Of a stretch of 37,901 bases of DNA, positions 20,282 through 28,786 are shown piece after piece. Below the pieces are notes generated by a model. The model saw only the letters and a program-made list of their open reading frames with translations. It ran no database searches and had not been told where the DNA came from. Made by a program: the position numbers and the translations under genes. Each line of letters opens with the position of its first letter. Within the stretch, counting starts at the first letter, position 1. The DNA lies in assembly GCA_947632185.1 (NCBI GenBank), contig CANROH010000008.1, positions 1-37,901 on the forward strand. The letters run 5' to 3'. This DNA is from an uncultured Clostridia bacterium. Lineage in GTDB: Bacteria; Bacillota; Clostridia; TANB77; CAG-508.

Positions 20282-21310
20282 CTAAAGTTTTCCATTTTTA
20301 AAATCATCATTTAATTTTTTACTTATATATTTCATTACTGAAATAACTTTTGAATAATCCATTCTCGTTGGTCCTATAATTCCTATAGTTCCAATATCTT
20401 TCCCTTTTAGTAAATGATTAAATGTAACTATACTAAAATTTTTTAGTTCTTCTCTTTCTGTTTCTTCTCCAATATAAATTTTTATATCATCTGCCATTCC
20501 TGTATTTAATACATCTGCAACTAAATCTTTTGCATCTAATACATTTAAAAAATCTTTTGCAACATCATTTTTCTTAAATTCTGGCATATTTACAACTTTA
20601 TTTGCTCCATCTAGGAAAACTTCTTTAGATTCTAATATTATTTTATTTATTTCTTCTATTACCTTTTTTATTATATTTATTCCCATTTTCATTTCATCCA
20701 TTATGAATTCTTCTAATGGTGCATTCATTGTCTGTAGAGGTTTTCCTACTAACTTACTTTTAAACAAATTTGTTAACTCTTCTACTTGTTCATTAGTTAT
20801 ATCTTCATCAAATTTAATAATGGATTCTCTTATTATTCCGGAATCTGTAAGAATTACTGCCATAAGTACTCTACTACCTAGCAATACAAATTTAATATCT
20901 ACTATTATATGATTATTTACATCTGGCCCTATAGTAATAGCAGTATAATGCGTTATTTCTGATAAAGTAGTTGTTGCTATTTTAGTTAAATCTTCTAAAG
21001 CATTTACTTTTGTCTCTAATCTATCGCGTATTATCTCCATCTCTCTTTTACTCAATTTGTCATCTCTTATTAGTTCATCAACATAATATCTATATCCTTT
21101 TTGTGATGGTACACGTCCGCTTGATGTGTGTGTTTTTTCTAAGAACCCAATTTTTTCAAGTTCAGCCATATCATTTCTTATTGTAGCACTACTGCATTCT
21201 AGCTGATTTACTAAATTTCCAGAACTTACTGGCTCAGCAGTTTCTATATACTCTTCAATTATTGCTTGCAGTATTTTTTTCTTTCTTTTATCTAATTCTT
21301 CTGGCATCAC
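20282..21310 (-). CDS. hrcA: Heat-inducible transcription repressor HrcA
   Basis: A 342-residue repressor of the class I heat-shock genes, with an N-terminal winged helix (LQAIIEEYIETAEPVSSGNL, ATIRNDMAELEKIGFLEKTH, SSGRVPSQKGYRYYVD) and a GAF-like core. It binds CIRCE operators and is kept active by GroEL in the known systems. It is the first gene of the cluster, and a CIRCE-like operator lies directly in front of it. Two CGG trinucleotides (TCC GGA and AGC GGA) are out of frame. Confidence 0.95.
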   Translation of the reverse strand: MMPEELDKRKKKILQAIIEEYIETAEPVSSGNLVNQLECSSATIRNDMAELEKIGFLEKTHTSSGRVPSQKGYRYYVDELIRDDKLSKREMEIIRDRLETKVNALEDLTKIATTTLSEITHYTAITIGPDVNNHIIVDIKFVLLGSRVLMAVILTDSGIIRESIIKFDEDITNEQVEELTNLFKSKLVGKPLQTMNAPLEEFIMDEMKMGINIIKKVIEEINKIILESKEVFLDGANKVVNMPEFKKNDVAKDFLNVLDAKDLVADVLNTGMADDIKIYIGEETEREELKNFSIVTFNHLLKGKDIGTIGIIGPTRMDYSKVISVMKYISKKLNDDFKNGKL

Positions 21311-21320
21311 TACACCCCTT

Positions 21321-21347
21321 TTAGCAAACTTGTTGTTTGACTGCTAA
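21321..21347. promoter_or_regulatory. CIRCE-like HrcA operator
   Basis: TTAGCAAAC, nine bases, then GACTGCTAA: the 9-9-9 inverted-repeat layout of CIRCE (TTAGCACTC-N9-GAGTGCTAA), with seven of nine positions paired. It begins about ten bases before the hrcA start and overlaps the region just after the -10 box, so HrcA would repress its own operon. Confidence 0.8.
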
Positions 21348-21348
21348 T

Positions 21349-21377
21349 ATAATATACTGTTCTTTATATTTTGTCAA
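21349..21377 (-). promoter_or_regulatory. Sigma-A promoter of the hrcA operon
   Basis: On the minus strand, TTGACA (21377-21372) and TATTAT (21354-21349) are exactly 17 bases apart, immediately upstream of the CIRCE-like repeat. Confidence 0.8.
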
Positions 21378-21453
21378 TAGTTAATTTGCTTTTTTTAGAT
21401 AAATTTTAAATAAACTTATTTTAATATATATATTAAGTAATTCTAAGCTATTT

Positions 21454-22584
21454 TTAGATAAATTCTTCAAATACTAAATTTGCAAAATCTAAACCTTTTT
21501 TAGTTAGTTTTATTTCATCTAAATCAACTTCAATTAAACTTTCTTCTACAAGTTTATTTATTTCAAATCTAAAATAAAACAATGGATTTACTCTAAATTT
21601 TTTTTCAAACTCAGAAATACTTACTCCATCTATTTTTCTTAATCCAAGTATCATATATTCTTTTTCTTTAGCTTCTTTATCTTGTATTTCATGAAGTTCT
21701 ATATTTTTTTCAAATTCATTATTTTCTATATTTTTTACATATTCTTCAAAATTATTTGTATTTGAAAATCTTTTACCATTAATATATGAATGACTTGCAA
21801 TTCCAAATCCAATATATTCTTCTTGATTCCAGCAATCTAAATTATGTTTAGATTCATAACCTTTTTTTGCAAAATTTGAAATTTCATAATGTTTATAACC
21901 ATTTTTCTCTAAAAGTTTTTTAGTTTTCCAATACATATTTCTTTCTATATTTTCATCTAGTAATTCTAATTTTTTATTAGAAATCAACTTTTCAAGTTCA
22001 GTACCTTCTTCTAAAATTAAAGAATAAACAGAAATATGCTTTGGATTAAAATTAATAATTTGTCTAACACTTTCTAATAAAACATCTTCTGTTTGCGTTG
22101 GTATTGCAAGCATAAGGTCAACATTTATATTTTCAAACCCTGCTTTTTCTGCAAAAGTATATGTTTTTTTAAATTCTTCAAAATTATGAATTCTTCCAAT
22201 TAATTTTAATATTTCATCATCAGTAGATTGAAGTCCTATGCTTAATCTGTTTATCCCAATTTCTTTATAGGAAATCAATTTTTCTTCATCAACTGTTCCT
22301 GGATTTACTTCTATTGTTATTTCTGCATTTTCTAATATTTCAAATTTCTGTTTTAATTTATTCATCAAATCACAAATATATTTTGAGTCAACTAAAGAAG
22401 GTGTACCACCACCAATATAAATTGTGGACACCTTCTTATTAATTTTACAATTATCAATTTCTTTTAATAAGGCTTTGAAATATATTTCCCATTCTTTTTC
22501 ACTATAACAAAAAGAAATAAAATCGCAATATTTACACTTTTTCTTACAAAATGGTATATGTATATAAATTCCAAGTTTTTCCAT
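21454..22584 (-). CDS. hemW: Radical SAM protein HemW (heme chaperone family)
   Basis: A 376-residue radical SAM protein. The iron-sulfur cluster motif is in IPFCKKKCKYCDFISFC (CxxxCxxC, about 12-19), followed by YIGGGTPSLVD (about 56-66) and EVNPGTVDEEKL, characteristic of HemN/HemW. The single short motif, the length near 376 and the location just upstream of hrcA, as in many Firmicutes (hemW-hrcA-grpE-dnaK), point to HemW, which transfers heme, rather than to the coproporphyrinogen dehydrogenase HemN. It follows whiA by seven bases. It contains no CGG. Confidence 0.9.
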   Translation of the reverse strand: MEKLGIYIHIPFCKKKCKYCDFISFCYSEKEWEIYFKALLKEIDNCKINKKVSTIYIGGGTPSLVDSKYICDLMNKLKQKFEILENAEITIEVNPGTVDEEKLISYKEIGINRLSIGLQSTDDEILKLIGRIHNFEEFKKTYTFAEKAGFENINVDLMLAIPTQTEDVLLESVRQIINFNPKHISVYSLILEEGTELEKLISNKKLELLDENIERNMYWKTKKLLEKNGYKHYEISNFAKKGYESKHNLDCWNQEEYIGFGIASHSYINGKRFSNTNNFEEYVKNIENNEFEKNIELHEIQDKEAKEKEYMILGLRKIDGVSISEFEKKFRVNPLFYFRFEINKLVEESLIEVDLDEIKLTKKGLDFANLVFEEFI

Positions 22585-22591
22585 AATTATT

Positions 22592-23446
22592 TTATCTTCT
22601 AAGCTCCTCTGCTATTTCATGAATTTTTTGCAATCTATGATTAACTCCAGATTTTCCTATTGGCTTTTCTAACATTTCTCCTAATAATTTTAAACTTGCA
22701 TCTGGATTTTCTAATCTAAGCAATGCTATTTCTTTTAAGTATTCTGGTAATTCATCAAATTTTTTAAATTTTTGTATAAGTTTTATATCATTAACCTGAT
22801 CTACAGATGCATTAACAATTTTATTTAAGTTTGCAGTTTCACAATTTACTAATCTATTAACATTGTTTTTTATTTCTTTTGTTATTCTAACATCTTCAAA
22901 TTCCATCACGCCTTTATTTGCTCCAATTAACGCTAAAAATTTTGAAATTTCTTCTCCATCTTTTATATATAATTGGTATTTATTTTTTACTTGTAATTCT
23001 TTTAAAAATACTCCAAATTCTTTACATATATTTGAAATGTATTCTAAATTATTTTTTTCTTCAAAAAATATTTCTAAATGGTATTGTTTATTTGGATTTG
23101 TTATTGAACCAGCTCCTAAAAAGCATCCTCTTACAATAGCTTTTTTTATTTCTTCATCAGAGTCTAACTTAATATTCATAAGTTTTAAAACTTTTTCGCT
23201 TTTTCTTATTGTTGCTACAAACACTTTTCCTCTTACATTTGGCTCATATTCTATGTCTAAATTGAATAAAATTTTATAGAATTTTTCAATATTAAATTCA
23301 TTTTCTGTTATAAATTCAAGATAATTTTCATTATTAGAAGTATTTCCTGTTAAAATATAGCCTAAAAACTCTGCCTCTAAAATTTCTTTATCTTTTAAAT
23401 TTTTTATTTTACTTAACTCTTCTTTTATATCTGATGAAAAAGACAT
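22592..23446 (-). CDS. whiA: DNA-binding protein WhiA
   Basis: The Firmicutes WhiA (YvcL) regulator: a two-part LAGLIDADG-like N-terminal domain (FLGYILTGNTS, GCFLGAGSITNPNKQYHLE) and a C-terminal helix-turn-helix (LLGEMLEKPIGKSGVNHRLQKI). In Bacillus it affects division and chromosome segregation; in actinobacteria it governs sporulation. The start is placed at MSFSSDIKEEL (23446), since GGAGG stands just before it; this gives 284 residues. It lies between prmC and hemW with very short gaps, and usual neighbours such as rapZ and yvcK are not in the window. Confidence 0.92.
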   Translation of the reverse strand: MSFSSDIKEELSKIKNLKDKEILEAEFLGYILTGNTSNNENYLEFITENEFNIEKFYKILFNLDIEYEPNVRGKVFVATIRKSEKVLKLMNIKLDSDEEIKKAIVRGCFLGAGSITNPNKQYHLEIFFEEKNNLEYISNICKEFGVFLKELQVKNKYQLYIKDGEEISKFLALIGANKGVMEFEDVRITKEIKNNVNRLVNCETANLNKIVNASVDQVNDIKLIQKFKKFDELPEYLKEIALLRLENPDASLKLLGEMLEKPIGKSGVNHRLQKIHEIAEELRR

Positions 23447-23457
23447 ATATCCTCCAT

Positions 23458-24300
23458 TTAAATTTGACAAATTATTAGTCTATCATTTCCTGACAAATCT
23501 TTTTTTGAATAAATATTTTTATAATTTTTATTTTTTAAAATTTCTTCTAATTTGTTTCTTTGATTATATCCAATTTCTAATGCTAAAAAGCCATTATCAT
23601 ATAAATATTTTTTTGCATTTTCAGCAATTATTCGATAAAAAGCAAGTCCATCTTCTCCACCATCTAATGCTAAATGTGGTTCATTTTGAACTTCTTTTTC
23701 TAATGTAGATATTTGTTTTGTTTCTATATATGGCGGATTAGAAACAATTATATTAAATTTATATCCTTTAAAAATATTTTCAAACATATTTGATTTTAAA
23801 AAAAGTACATTTGCTTGGTTAGAAATGGAATTATCTTCTGCAATTTGTAAAGCCTTTTCACTTATATCAGAACCATAAACTATTGAACCTTTTATAAGTT
23901 TTGCAAGTGAAATTGCTATTGCACCACTTCCAGTACATAAATCAAGTATTTTAGGCTGTTTTATATTATTTTTTTCAACAATTTCTAATACTTCCTCTAC
24001 TAAATTTTCTGTATCTGGTTGAGGTATTAATACATTTTTATCTACATAAAAATCAAATCCCATAAATTCCTGATTTTCCAATATATATTGCAATGGTTCG
24101 TGATTTTTAGCTCTTTCTATTTTTTCTAAATAAGATTTATATATTTTTTCATTAATTTCCTCATCTTCATGAATCATTAAATATTCTTTTTCCTTATTTA
24201 AAGTAAATGCAAGTAATCTTCTTGCCTTCTGCAAACTATCTTTTATTTTAGAATCTTCTAAAATATTTTTTCCATTTTCTAGAGCTTCTTTTATTTCCAT
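23458..24300 (-). CDS. prmC: Release factor glutamine methyltransferase PrmC
   Basis: A 280-residue SAM-dependent methyltransferase that modifies the glutamine of the GGQ motif in RF1 and RF2. The SAM-binding motif is LDLCTGSGAIAISLAKL (about 120-136), and the signature NPPY lies in IIVSNPPYIETKQI (about 185-198). The N-terminal helical domain fits PrmC. It is the first gene of the prmC-whiA-hemW run. The link to termination is worth noting in a genome with many frame changes, but PrmC is present in most bacteria. It contains no CGG. Confidence 0.93.
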   Translation of the reverse strand: MEIKEALENGKNILEDSKIKDSLQKARRLLAFTLNKEKEYLMIHEDEEINEKIYKSYLEKIERAKNHEPLQYILENQEFMGFDFYVDKNVLIPQPDTENLVEEVLEIVEKNNIKQPKILDLCTGSGAIAISLAKLIKGSIVYGSDISEKALQIAEDNSISNQANVLFLKSNMFENIFKGYKFNIIVSNPPYIETKQISTLEKEVQNEPHLALDGGEDGLAFYRIIAENAKKYLYDNGFLALEIGYNQRNKLEEILKNKNYKNIYSKKDLSGNDRLIICQI

Positions 24301-24359
24301 AAAATCACTTCTTTCGAATACTTTATTTACGAATAAATTATCATATATTTATAAAAAAT

Positions 24360-24393
24360 GCAACAGGGCCGGTCTATCAACCAGTCCTGTTGC
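24360..24393 (-). terminator. Terminator of the 6S RNA transcript
   Basis: GCAACAGGGCCGGT (24360-24373) and ACCAGTCCTGTTGC (24380-24393) form a strong hairpin, followed on the minus strand by a T-run. It stands after the structured RNA and before prmC, so it ends the RNA transcript. Confidence 0.85.
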
Positions 24394-24420
24394 ATTTTAG
24401 AATTCCTTATATAATTATAA

Positions 24421-24607
24421 AAAGCCCCACGTCTAAGCCGTAAGTCCAAAGAATTTTTATGGACCTGTACTCACACAGGTGGGTGCCTTCCTAAATATTC
24501 CTGGGTTTCTTACATAAATGTAAGCATACACGCCATATTCAGAGATTGAGCTCCCTTATCCAAAACTTGTAGGTTCTAAAAATTCTGTCTATACGCACTA
24601 CGCAGGG
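24421..24607 (-). ncRNA. ssrS: Probable 6S RNA
   Basis: Between prmC and the radical SAM gene is a stretch of about 190 bases much richer in GC than its AT-rich flanks, with no open frame. On the minus strand it starts CCCTGCGTAGTGCG and ends TTAGACGTGGGGC, ends that can pair. It contains GGCACCCACCTGTGTGAGTA, close to a conserved part of many 6S RNAs, and long arms leaving a central bubble. A terminator follows at once. 6S RNA mimics an open promoter and binds the sigma-A polymerase. Other structured RNAs are possible; a covariance search would decide. Confidence 0.7.
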
Positions 24608-24844
24608 AAAATTATTAACTATTCATTTTATGTATTTATATTAACATATATATTAACCATTTTCAAATTTAATTTTTTCCATTTTTTAAATTTAAATCAC
24701 ATATATTTATAATTTTTTAATTTCCTTTTACTTTTTCTAACTATTTCTTATATTAATATTATTTGTATTTTTTAAAAAATTATTATATAATAATTTTTGT
24801 TAATAATTATAAGGTATCTATTTAGTTTATTGTTATAATAATAT

Positions 24845-25753
24845 CTATTTTATATTTTTATCATTTTCAAAATCTGGTACATATTTTTCTTCATCGTCTT
24901 CTAAGTCTTGTATATACCCTTGTAAATCCAAATCAAACACGAAGTTTTCAATTTCTTTATATTCATCTATTGTTAATTTTCTATTTATATCATTCGTTTC
25001 AAATGCCCTATTTGTAGGAAAATATTGTGCCATAACACTTACAAAAACTTTTTTATCAACATTTTCCTTTATCCATTTTAAAACATTTTTACTATTTTCT
25101 ATATGATTTGGCAAAATTAAATGGCGAATTATTAATCCTTTTTTTATAATTCCATCTTTATTAAAAACTGGGTATCCTACTTGATTGTACATTTCTTTTA
25201 TTGCAGATACACTATTAATAAAATAATCATTAACACCAGATAATCTTCTTGATAGATTATCATCATAATATTTTAAATCTGGCAAGTAAACATCTATAAA
25301 TCCTTCTAATAATTTTATACTTTCGACTTTTTCATAACCGCTAGAATTATAAACAATTGGTATATTTAGTCCATTTTCCCTAGCAATTTTTATAGCTTCT
25401 ATAATTTGAGGTATATACATAACTCCTGTAACTAAATTTATATTATTTGCTTTTAAGTTTTGAAGTCTTAAAAATTCTTCTGCAAGTTCTTCAATTTCAA
25501 TTTCTCTTCCATACATTTCTTGACTTATTTTATAATTTTGACAAAACTTACAACACATGTTACAACCTGAAAAAAATACTGTTCCAGAACCATTTTCGCC
25601 ACTTATACAAGGTTCTTCATAATAATGCAAATTAGCAAGTGCAATTTTAACCTTTTTTCCCGCCTTGCATTTGCCAAATTCACCATTTATTCTATTTACT
25701 TTACATTCATGTGGACATAAAGTACATTTTTCTAAAATACTATTATAATTCAT
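24845..25753 (-). CDS. Radical SAM protein, PflA-like (AmmeMemoRadiSam-type architecture)
   Basis: A 302-residue radical SAM protein with an N-terminal cysteine cluster (CTLCPHECKVNR and GKCKAGKK, about 9-33) and the cluster-binding CxxxCxxC in FFSGCNMCCKFCQNYKIS (about 64-81). The layout resembles pyruvate-formate-lyase-activase-like proteins (YgiQ/AmmeMemoRadiSam-type 'PflA-like' proteins) of unknown substrate, common as single genes in Firmicutes. It lies about 90 bases downstream of the sigK C-terminal piece and upstream of the 6S RNA. Both CGG trinucleotides (AGC GGT, GCG GGA) are out of frame. The substrate cannot be told from the sequence. Confidence 0.8.
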   Translation of the reverse strand: MNYNSILEKCTLCPHECKVNRINGEFGKCKAGKKVKIALANLHYYEEPCISGENGSGTVFFSGCNMCCKFCQNYKISQEMYGREIEIEELAEEFLRLQNLKANNINLVTGVMYIPQIIEAIKIARENGLNIPIVYNSSGYEKVESIKLLEGFIDVYLPDLKYYDDNLSRRLSGVNDYFINSVSAIKEMYNQVGYPVFNKDGIIKKGLIIRHLILPNHIENSKNVLKWIKENVDKKVFVSVMAQYFPTNRAFETNDINRKLTIDEYKEIENFVFDLDLQGYIQDLEDDEEKYVPDFENDKNIK

Positions 25754-25848
25754 TTTACACCTATTTATATTTTAATTAATAAAATTATATCATCTATAAC
25801 TAATATTTTCCATAATTATAATATTATTTTAATTAAATATAAAACAAA

Positions 25849-26220
25849 TTATTCTTTAATTTCTTTTGCAAGTTTTCCTATTGCTTTACTTTCAATTCTA
25901 GATACATATGACCTGCTAATATTCATCATTTTTGCAATCTCTTTTTGAGTTTTAGGTTTATCACCATTTAATCCAAATCTAAGTTCAATAATTATTTTTT
26001 CTCTATTTTTTAATATTTGTTTCATTTTTTCATATAAATTTTTTATTTTGAATTTTAAATCAACTTCATCTTCCACATTTCTTTCATTATTCTCTAACAC
26101 TTCTTGAAGCGTCACTTCATTATCATCTTTATCCTTACCTATTGGTTCATTTAAGTAAACATCCCCTGTTCTTTTTTTATTACTTCTTAAATACATTAAG
26201 ATCTCATTTGCTATTTTCAC
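25849..26220 (-). CDS. sigK: Sigma-K, C-terminal half (SpoIIIC-like), separated by an inserted element
   Basis: This half begins in the middle of sigma region 2-3: NEILMYLRSNKKRTGDVYLN, matching the SigK segment just after CIENEIL, and goes on through region 4 with a helix-turn-helix (TQKEIAKMMNISRSYVSRIE). The GTG at 26220 is not a real start; it falls inside the element. The missing N-terminal half is at 32403-32759. Joining AATGA at 26208-26204 to AATGA at 32423-32419 gives a continuous frame of 231 residues, close to Bacillus SigK, with the join reading CIE-NEILMYLR. As in the Bacillus and Clostridioides skin systems, sigK is active only after excision. Confidence 0.93.
   Translation of the reverse strand: MKIANEILMYLRSNKKRTGDVYLNEPIGKDKDDNEVTLQEVLENNERNVEDEVDLKFKIKNLYEKMKQILKNREKIIIELRFGLNGDKPKTQKEIAKMMNISRSYVSRIESKAIGKLAKEIKE
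26204..26208 (-). other. Attachment core, recombinase end of the element
   Basis: AATGA on the minus strand, inside GCAAATGAGATCTTAATG. It is also the last codons of the recombinase (AAA TGA). The shared bases with the other end are AATGA, with further scattered matches on its right (A-A-T-x-T-T-A). Confidence 0.75.
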
Positions 26221-27841
26221 TTATTGGCAATGACATATTATTATCTATATTATCAGAGCCAAACAAGTTTATAGTAAGGTTTTCTCCGTCTGTTATAACA
26301 TCTTTAACAAACAATTTTATAATATCTCTTTGTTTTAACACATCTAAGTCTTCAAATGTTTCAAAATGTCTATCTATAATATCTACAACAAATTGTGCAG
26401 TGTCTTTATCACAAATCTTATCTTTATTAGTAGTTAATTGATATAGTTCATTTTCTAAAGTTTTATTAATTTCTTTTATTTGCTTTATCTTATTAGTTAT
26501 GTCTTCCATTAAACTTATATCTACATCTTTTATTCTTTCTAAATAGCCATCAATATCTTTTTCATTCTTTTTTATTTCACTTCTCAATCGCCTTATTTCA
26601 CTTTTTTCTTTCTCTTCTTCTTCATCTTTTATATTTATTATTTTTTTCAATTGATTATATATTTCTGAATCTGGACTAAATAGTTTTTTTACATTTTCTA
26701 AAACAATTTCATCTACTTCATTTCCGTTTAAATTGCCAATATTACATTTTTTCCTTAGGCTTTTTTCTTTTAGTTCACATCTATAATAAAATCTATTCCC
26801 ATTATCATTAATTGATAATTTTGGTCTTAAACAACTACCACAATTACTACATTTAATAATACCAGATAATAAAGATTTATTTTTTCTTGCCATTCTATAT
26901 CTCATGTCCTCTTGTTTTTTCAATATATTTTGAACTTCTATCCAATCTTTTCCGACTAATAAAACCTTCATGCTTTCCGTACAGAAACAATCCAATCTTT
27001 TATATCACGGTATTGTACTGATTTACCTTTTTTTTGCAAAGTTTTATTATATGTAGCAATTCCTGCTTGTCCATCAAATTCTATTTCGTCTGCAAATATT
27101 TCTACACCTTTATTTTGGAAATAATTGTACATATCTATATCATTTTTTGCATAAACAGGATTCACTAATATATTTTTAATAGCAAATCTACTAAAAAAAA
27201 TATCATTTCTTGTTTTTATATTATTTATATTTTTTAAAGATTAATTCTACTATTACTCTTTCATCTTCTATAGTATCTAATTTAAAAAGTTTCTTAGCTT
27301 TTCCATCTAAAGTCTTTTTCTCTATTGCTTTAGATTTATAGCCTATTGGTGTAGTTCCCCCAAGCCAACGGCCTGTTTTAGCAAGTTCTAACATATTATC
27401 TCTTATACGTTCTGCTATAACATCTCTTTCAAATTCTGCAAATGTTCCAAGTAATCTTAGCATTGCCCTACCAGTTGGAGTGCTAGTATCAAACTCTTGT
27501 GTTGCACACATAAAAGATATTCCAAGTTTTTCTAATTCTTCTGTTAAGTTACATAGATCTATCATATTTCTACTTATTCTGTCTAGTTTGTAGCAAACAA
27601 TAGCTGAAAATTTTTTATCTTTTGCATCTTTCATCATTCTTTTAAAATCTGGTCTATTAGTATTAGCTCCTGTAAATCCTTCATCTTCATATATTAAAAA
27701 TTTGCTCTCATCTTCAATATCAAATTTTCGACTAATATAATCTTTACATTTTTCTATTTGATTTTCAACAGACTCTCCTTTGCCTGTATATTTTGATTTT
27801 CTAGAATAAATTGCAAACATTTCATTTAAATTAGATTTCAT
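26204..27841 (-). CDS. Large serine recombinase SpoIVCA-like, with two CGG shifts and one separate lesion
   Basis: The sigK-element recombinase. The start is placed at MKSNLNEMF (27841, AGGAG upstream). The N-terminal catalytic domain has AIYSRKSKYTGKGESVENQI with the active serine, then YEDEGFTGANTNRPDFKRMM and FEFERDVIAERI-type features. The frame ends at TAA (27221) after KKYK; another frame resumes at NIKTRNDIFFSRFAIKNIL, apparently lacking about 14 residues of the family: a lesion. Later, DWIVSV meets CGG (26979-26977) and, eight codons on, another CGG (26954-26952). Skipping each C gives V-G-KHEGFIS-G-KDWIEVQNILKK, an exact match to the family pattern. A zinc-ribbon (CSNCGSCLRPK) and coiled coil follow, ending at 26204. 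If the lesion is real the enzyme may be inactive. Confidence 0.85.
26951..26979 (-). other. Two +1 recoding sites CGGA, eight codons apart, in the recombinase
   Basis: GTA (C) GGA AAG CAT GAA GGT TTT ATT AGT (C) GGA AAA GAT TGG restores V-G-K-H-E-G-F-I-S-G-K-D-W. Each site alone would leave the frame wrong; both together repair it. The first site is CGG at 26979-26977, the second at 26954-26952. Confidence 0.9.
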
Positions 27842-27905
27842 TATAATTACTCCTAACAATATAAATGTATAAATTTACACTAAAAACTATATTTTAATAA
27901 TATAG

Positions 27906-28082
27906 CTACTCTTTTTTTAAATTCTCTAATATCTGTTCTAGTATTTTCTTTTTAAATTTATTATCAATATCTAACCTTTCAACGCTCTCTTTAATAAGAA
28001 TAGCATGTGCTTTCGCAATATTTTGAATAAGTTCTTTTTCTCCCATAGTATTATGCTCTGGGTAATTAATTTTTACATTCAC
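27906..28082 (-). CDS. Small 58-residue protein upstream of the recombinase
   Basis: A short open frame from a GTG at 28082, with GGGAG about ten bases upstream, to TAG at 27906. The protein starts VNVKINYPEHNTMGEKEL and is mostly helical and charged, with a Lys/Glu-rich end. It lies between a terminator region and the recombinase in the same direction, about 65 bases before the recombinase start. It could be a recombination directionality or regulatory factor, but no motif shows this. An ATG 12 codons later is an alternative start. Confidence 0.5.
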   Translation of the reverse strand: MNVKINYPEHNTMGEKELIQNIAKAHAILIKESVERLDIDNKFKKKILEQILENLKKE

Positions 28083-28240
28083 TAGTTTATTTCTCCCTAT
28101 ACAATAATATTTTGCAGAGAAAAAATAATAACTTTTTTCAAAAAAATAATTTATCTACTCTTTATAATGTATAGAAAATTAGCAATTTTCCTAAATTTTT
28201 CAGTGTTTTAGTTTTCTAGTACTTTAATAAAAAATAAAAT

Positions 28241-28278
28241 GCTTTTAAGAAATATTTTTTCTAATATTTCTTAAAAGC
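28241..28278 (-). terminator. Terminator after the 28314-28781 gene
   Basis: A 16-base perfect stem, GCTTTTAAGAAATATT (28241-28256) with AATATTTCTTAAAAGC (28263-28278), just after the stop of the skin operon's last gene. The stretch 28083-28313 otherwise contains only AT-rich DNA. Confidence 0.82.
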
Positions 28279-28313
28279 AAATACCAAAAATACTTATATG
28301 TATATCTTTAAAT

Positions 28314-28781
28314 TTATTGTTTTTTAAATAGGCCTTTTATTAAATTAATTATTCTTCTAAATATACTTTCCTTATATACAGTAACTTCTTCATTTGTATT
28401 TATTGTAGTTTCATGAATAGCAACTTTTGTTGCTTCGTCAATAGTTTTATTGTTGTTTTTAAATAAATTGTCATAACTATATTTTTCTTTTTCTTTTTCA
28501 TTATTTTCTTTATATTTTTGCTTTAATTCATTTTTTTCTTCTTCAGATGTACACCAATATTGTAAATTTAATGCAGAAATTAAGGCTAATGCTTCGTGTG
28601 AAAGCATACCTTGAGAAATTTCTTGATTAGCATTTATTTCAATATTATAATTTTTATCTCTATTAGATTCTATTACATTGTAAACACTAATTGGAATCTT
28701 TGATTTATATTTATCTCCTAAAGAATTAATAAAACAATAAACTTCTGCATATGCTTGTGGAGTTTTCATTGTATTAATCAT
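28314..28781 (-). CDS. Uncharacterised 155-residue protein in the skin element
   Basis: Begins MINTMKTPQAYAEVYCFINS; its middle has SHEALALISALNLQYWCTSE, and the C-terminus is highly charged, rich in Lys, Glu and Asn, ending with the basic hydrophobic patch FRRIINLIKGLFKKQ that might touch a membrane. No known domain is recognised. It starts five bases after the stop of the HD-domain gene, with a ribosome site inside the gap, so the two are translated from one message. Confidence 0.65.
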   Translation of the reverse strand: MINTMKTPQAYAEVYCFINSLGDKYKSKIPISVYNVIESNRDKNYNIEINANQEISQGMLSHEALALISALNLQYWCTSEEEKNELKQKYKENNEKEKEKYSYDNLFKNNNKTIDEATKVAIHETTINTNEEVTVYKESIFRRIINLIKGLFKKQ

Positions 28782-28786
28782 AGTTT

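Noticed and set aside
24421..24607. tmRNA or a T-box/riboswitch reading of the structured RNA
   Set aside because: No tRNA-like end, tag-coding frame or T-box TGGN motif is visible, and the terminator ends the transcript before prmC.
25849..26220. Calling the two sigma pieces SigE or two separate sigma factors
   Set aside because: The N-terminal hydrophobic stretch plus FPEPLSMEEEKIYLERM is SigK-like, and the two halves join in frame at a shared core next to a serine recombinase.
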